A DNA stretch of 64,000 nt, from positions 1,871,001 through 1,935,000 of the forward strand of contig JABTUZ010000001.1 in NCBI GenBank assembly GCA_015075105.1, written 5' to 3'. Shown in pieces: positions 63,832 through 64,000 of this stretch. Made by a program: the position numbers and the translations under genes. The notes beneath the pieces were generated by a model, which made no database searches, was not told the origin of the DNA, and worked only from the letters and a program-made list of their open reading frames with translations. Within the stretch, counting starts at the first letter, position 1. Every line of letters begins with the position of its first letter. The stretch comes from Leptospiraceae bacterium (GTDB lineage Bacteria > Spirochaetota > Leptospiria > Leptospirales > Leptospiraceae).

Positions 63832-64000
63832 AACTCCCCCTGTATTTTCCTTAAAATATTAGACTAAAACCAATCCAAACCCGGCTAAAGCACCAGAATT
63901 TATATAAAAGACTAAAATTTCTTTCAAAAAACTATATTTTCTAAGATTTTTGAACTCTTAATTATTATATTATCTTTATCGTAAAAATTAGCAAGAATTA

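Noticed and set aside
1-64000. tRNA or rRNA genes
   Set aside because: I looked for T-loop GTTCGA-type motifs with matching stems and for rRNA core sequences and found none that I could support; a tRNAscan run would settle it.

Overview
The window is AT-rich DNA from a spirochaete close to Leptospira. The best markers are two copies of a DUF1564 gene, a family I know only from Leptospira. The rest fits: a 7TM-DISM/SpoIIE signalling protein, many lipoprotein-like and TPR secreted proteins, a ClpC of the Leptospira type, and a chromosome with many decaying insertion sequences. I saw no tRNA, rRNA or CRISPR array.

Region 1 (1-8.7 kb) is a compact, all-plus-strand virus-like module, cut by the left edge of the window. 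Genes touch or overlap by 1-14 bases. It encodes a transglutaminase-like protein, a Gly/Ser/Arg-rich protein split by an in-frame amber codon, several very small membrane proteins with basic tails, three consecutive proteins that could be capsid or spike subunits, a fibre with repeated His/Asn motifs, a Tail Collar protein, a T7-lysozyme-like amidase and a holin-like protein. No terminase, portal, tape measure or sheath gene is visible. This is the part most likely to be new: possibly a small, tailless, membrane-containing virus or its relic in a spirochaete. It is followed by a broken DUF4160 gene with an intact DUF2442 partner, and by small ORFs.

Region 2 (9.7-10.9 kb) holds a short ORF behind a near-consensus promoter and a hairpin that covers its ribosome binding site, a 3'-truncated DUF1564 gene, and a mosaic of short repeats. 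A second, 5'-damaged DUF1564 gene with the same mosaic lies at 54.4-55.4 kb.

Region 3 (10.9-21.9 kb) is ordinary chromosome: a 7TM-DISM/GAF/SpoIIE phosphatase, a four-gene oligopeptide ABC transporter without its binding protein, then an AsmA-like protein, an MlaF-type ATPase and an MCE protein (lipid transport), and an FMN reductase.

Region 4 (21.9-32.6 kb) is a plastic island. It contains a broken sensor gene, a VapBC toxin-antitoxin pair, a LuxR-type protein, a coiled-coil protein, an Ig-repeat lipoprotein gene cut by an IS3-family element, an IS66 remnant, a MntA-HepT pair whose HepT has a premature stop, a decayed IS256-family element, and a second inverted copy of the IS3-family element inserted in the end of a Uma2 gene. 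Dispersed repeats (a 106-bp repeat with a 16-bp palindrome, a 37-bp promoter-like repeat, a 20-bp hairpin) tie this island together.

Region 5 (32.7-64 kb) is mostly conserved chromosome: serC, rpiB, a LamG-like secreted protein, a small RHH/PIN-like pair, TPR and sensor-like membrane proteins, a phosphoglycerate-mutase-like enzyme, a histidine-kinase-like ATPase, a putative outer-membrane protein, a beta-CASP metallo-hydrolase, a fatty acid hydroxylase, a SWIM/SNF2 helicase, mtaB and clpC. All assignments come from reading motifs by eye; no database search was possible.
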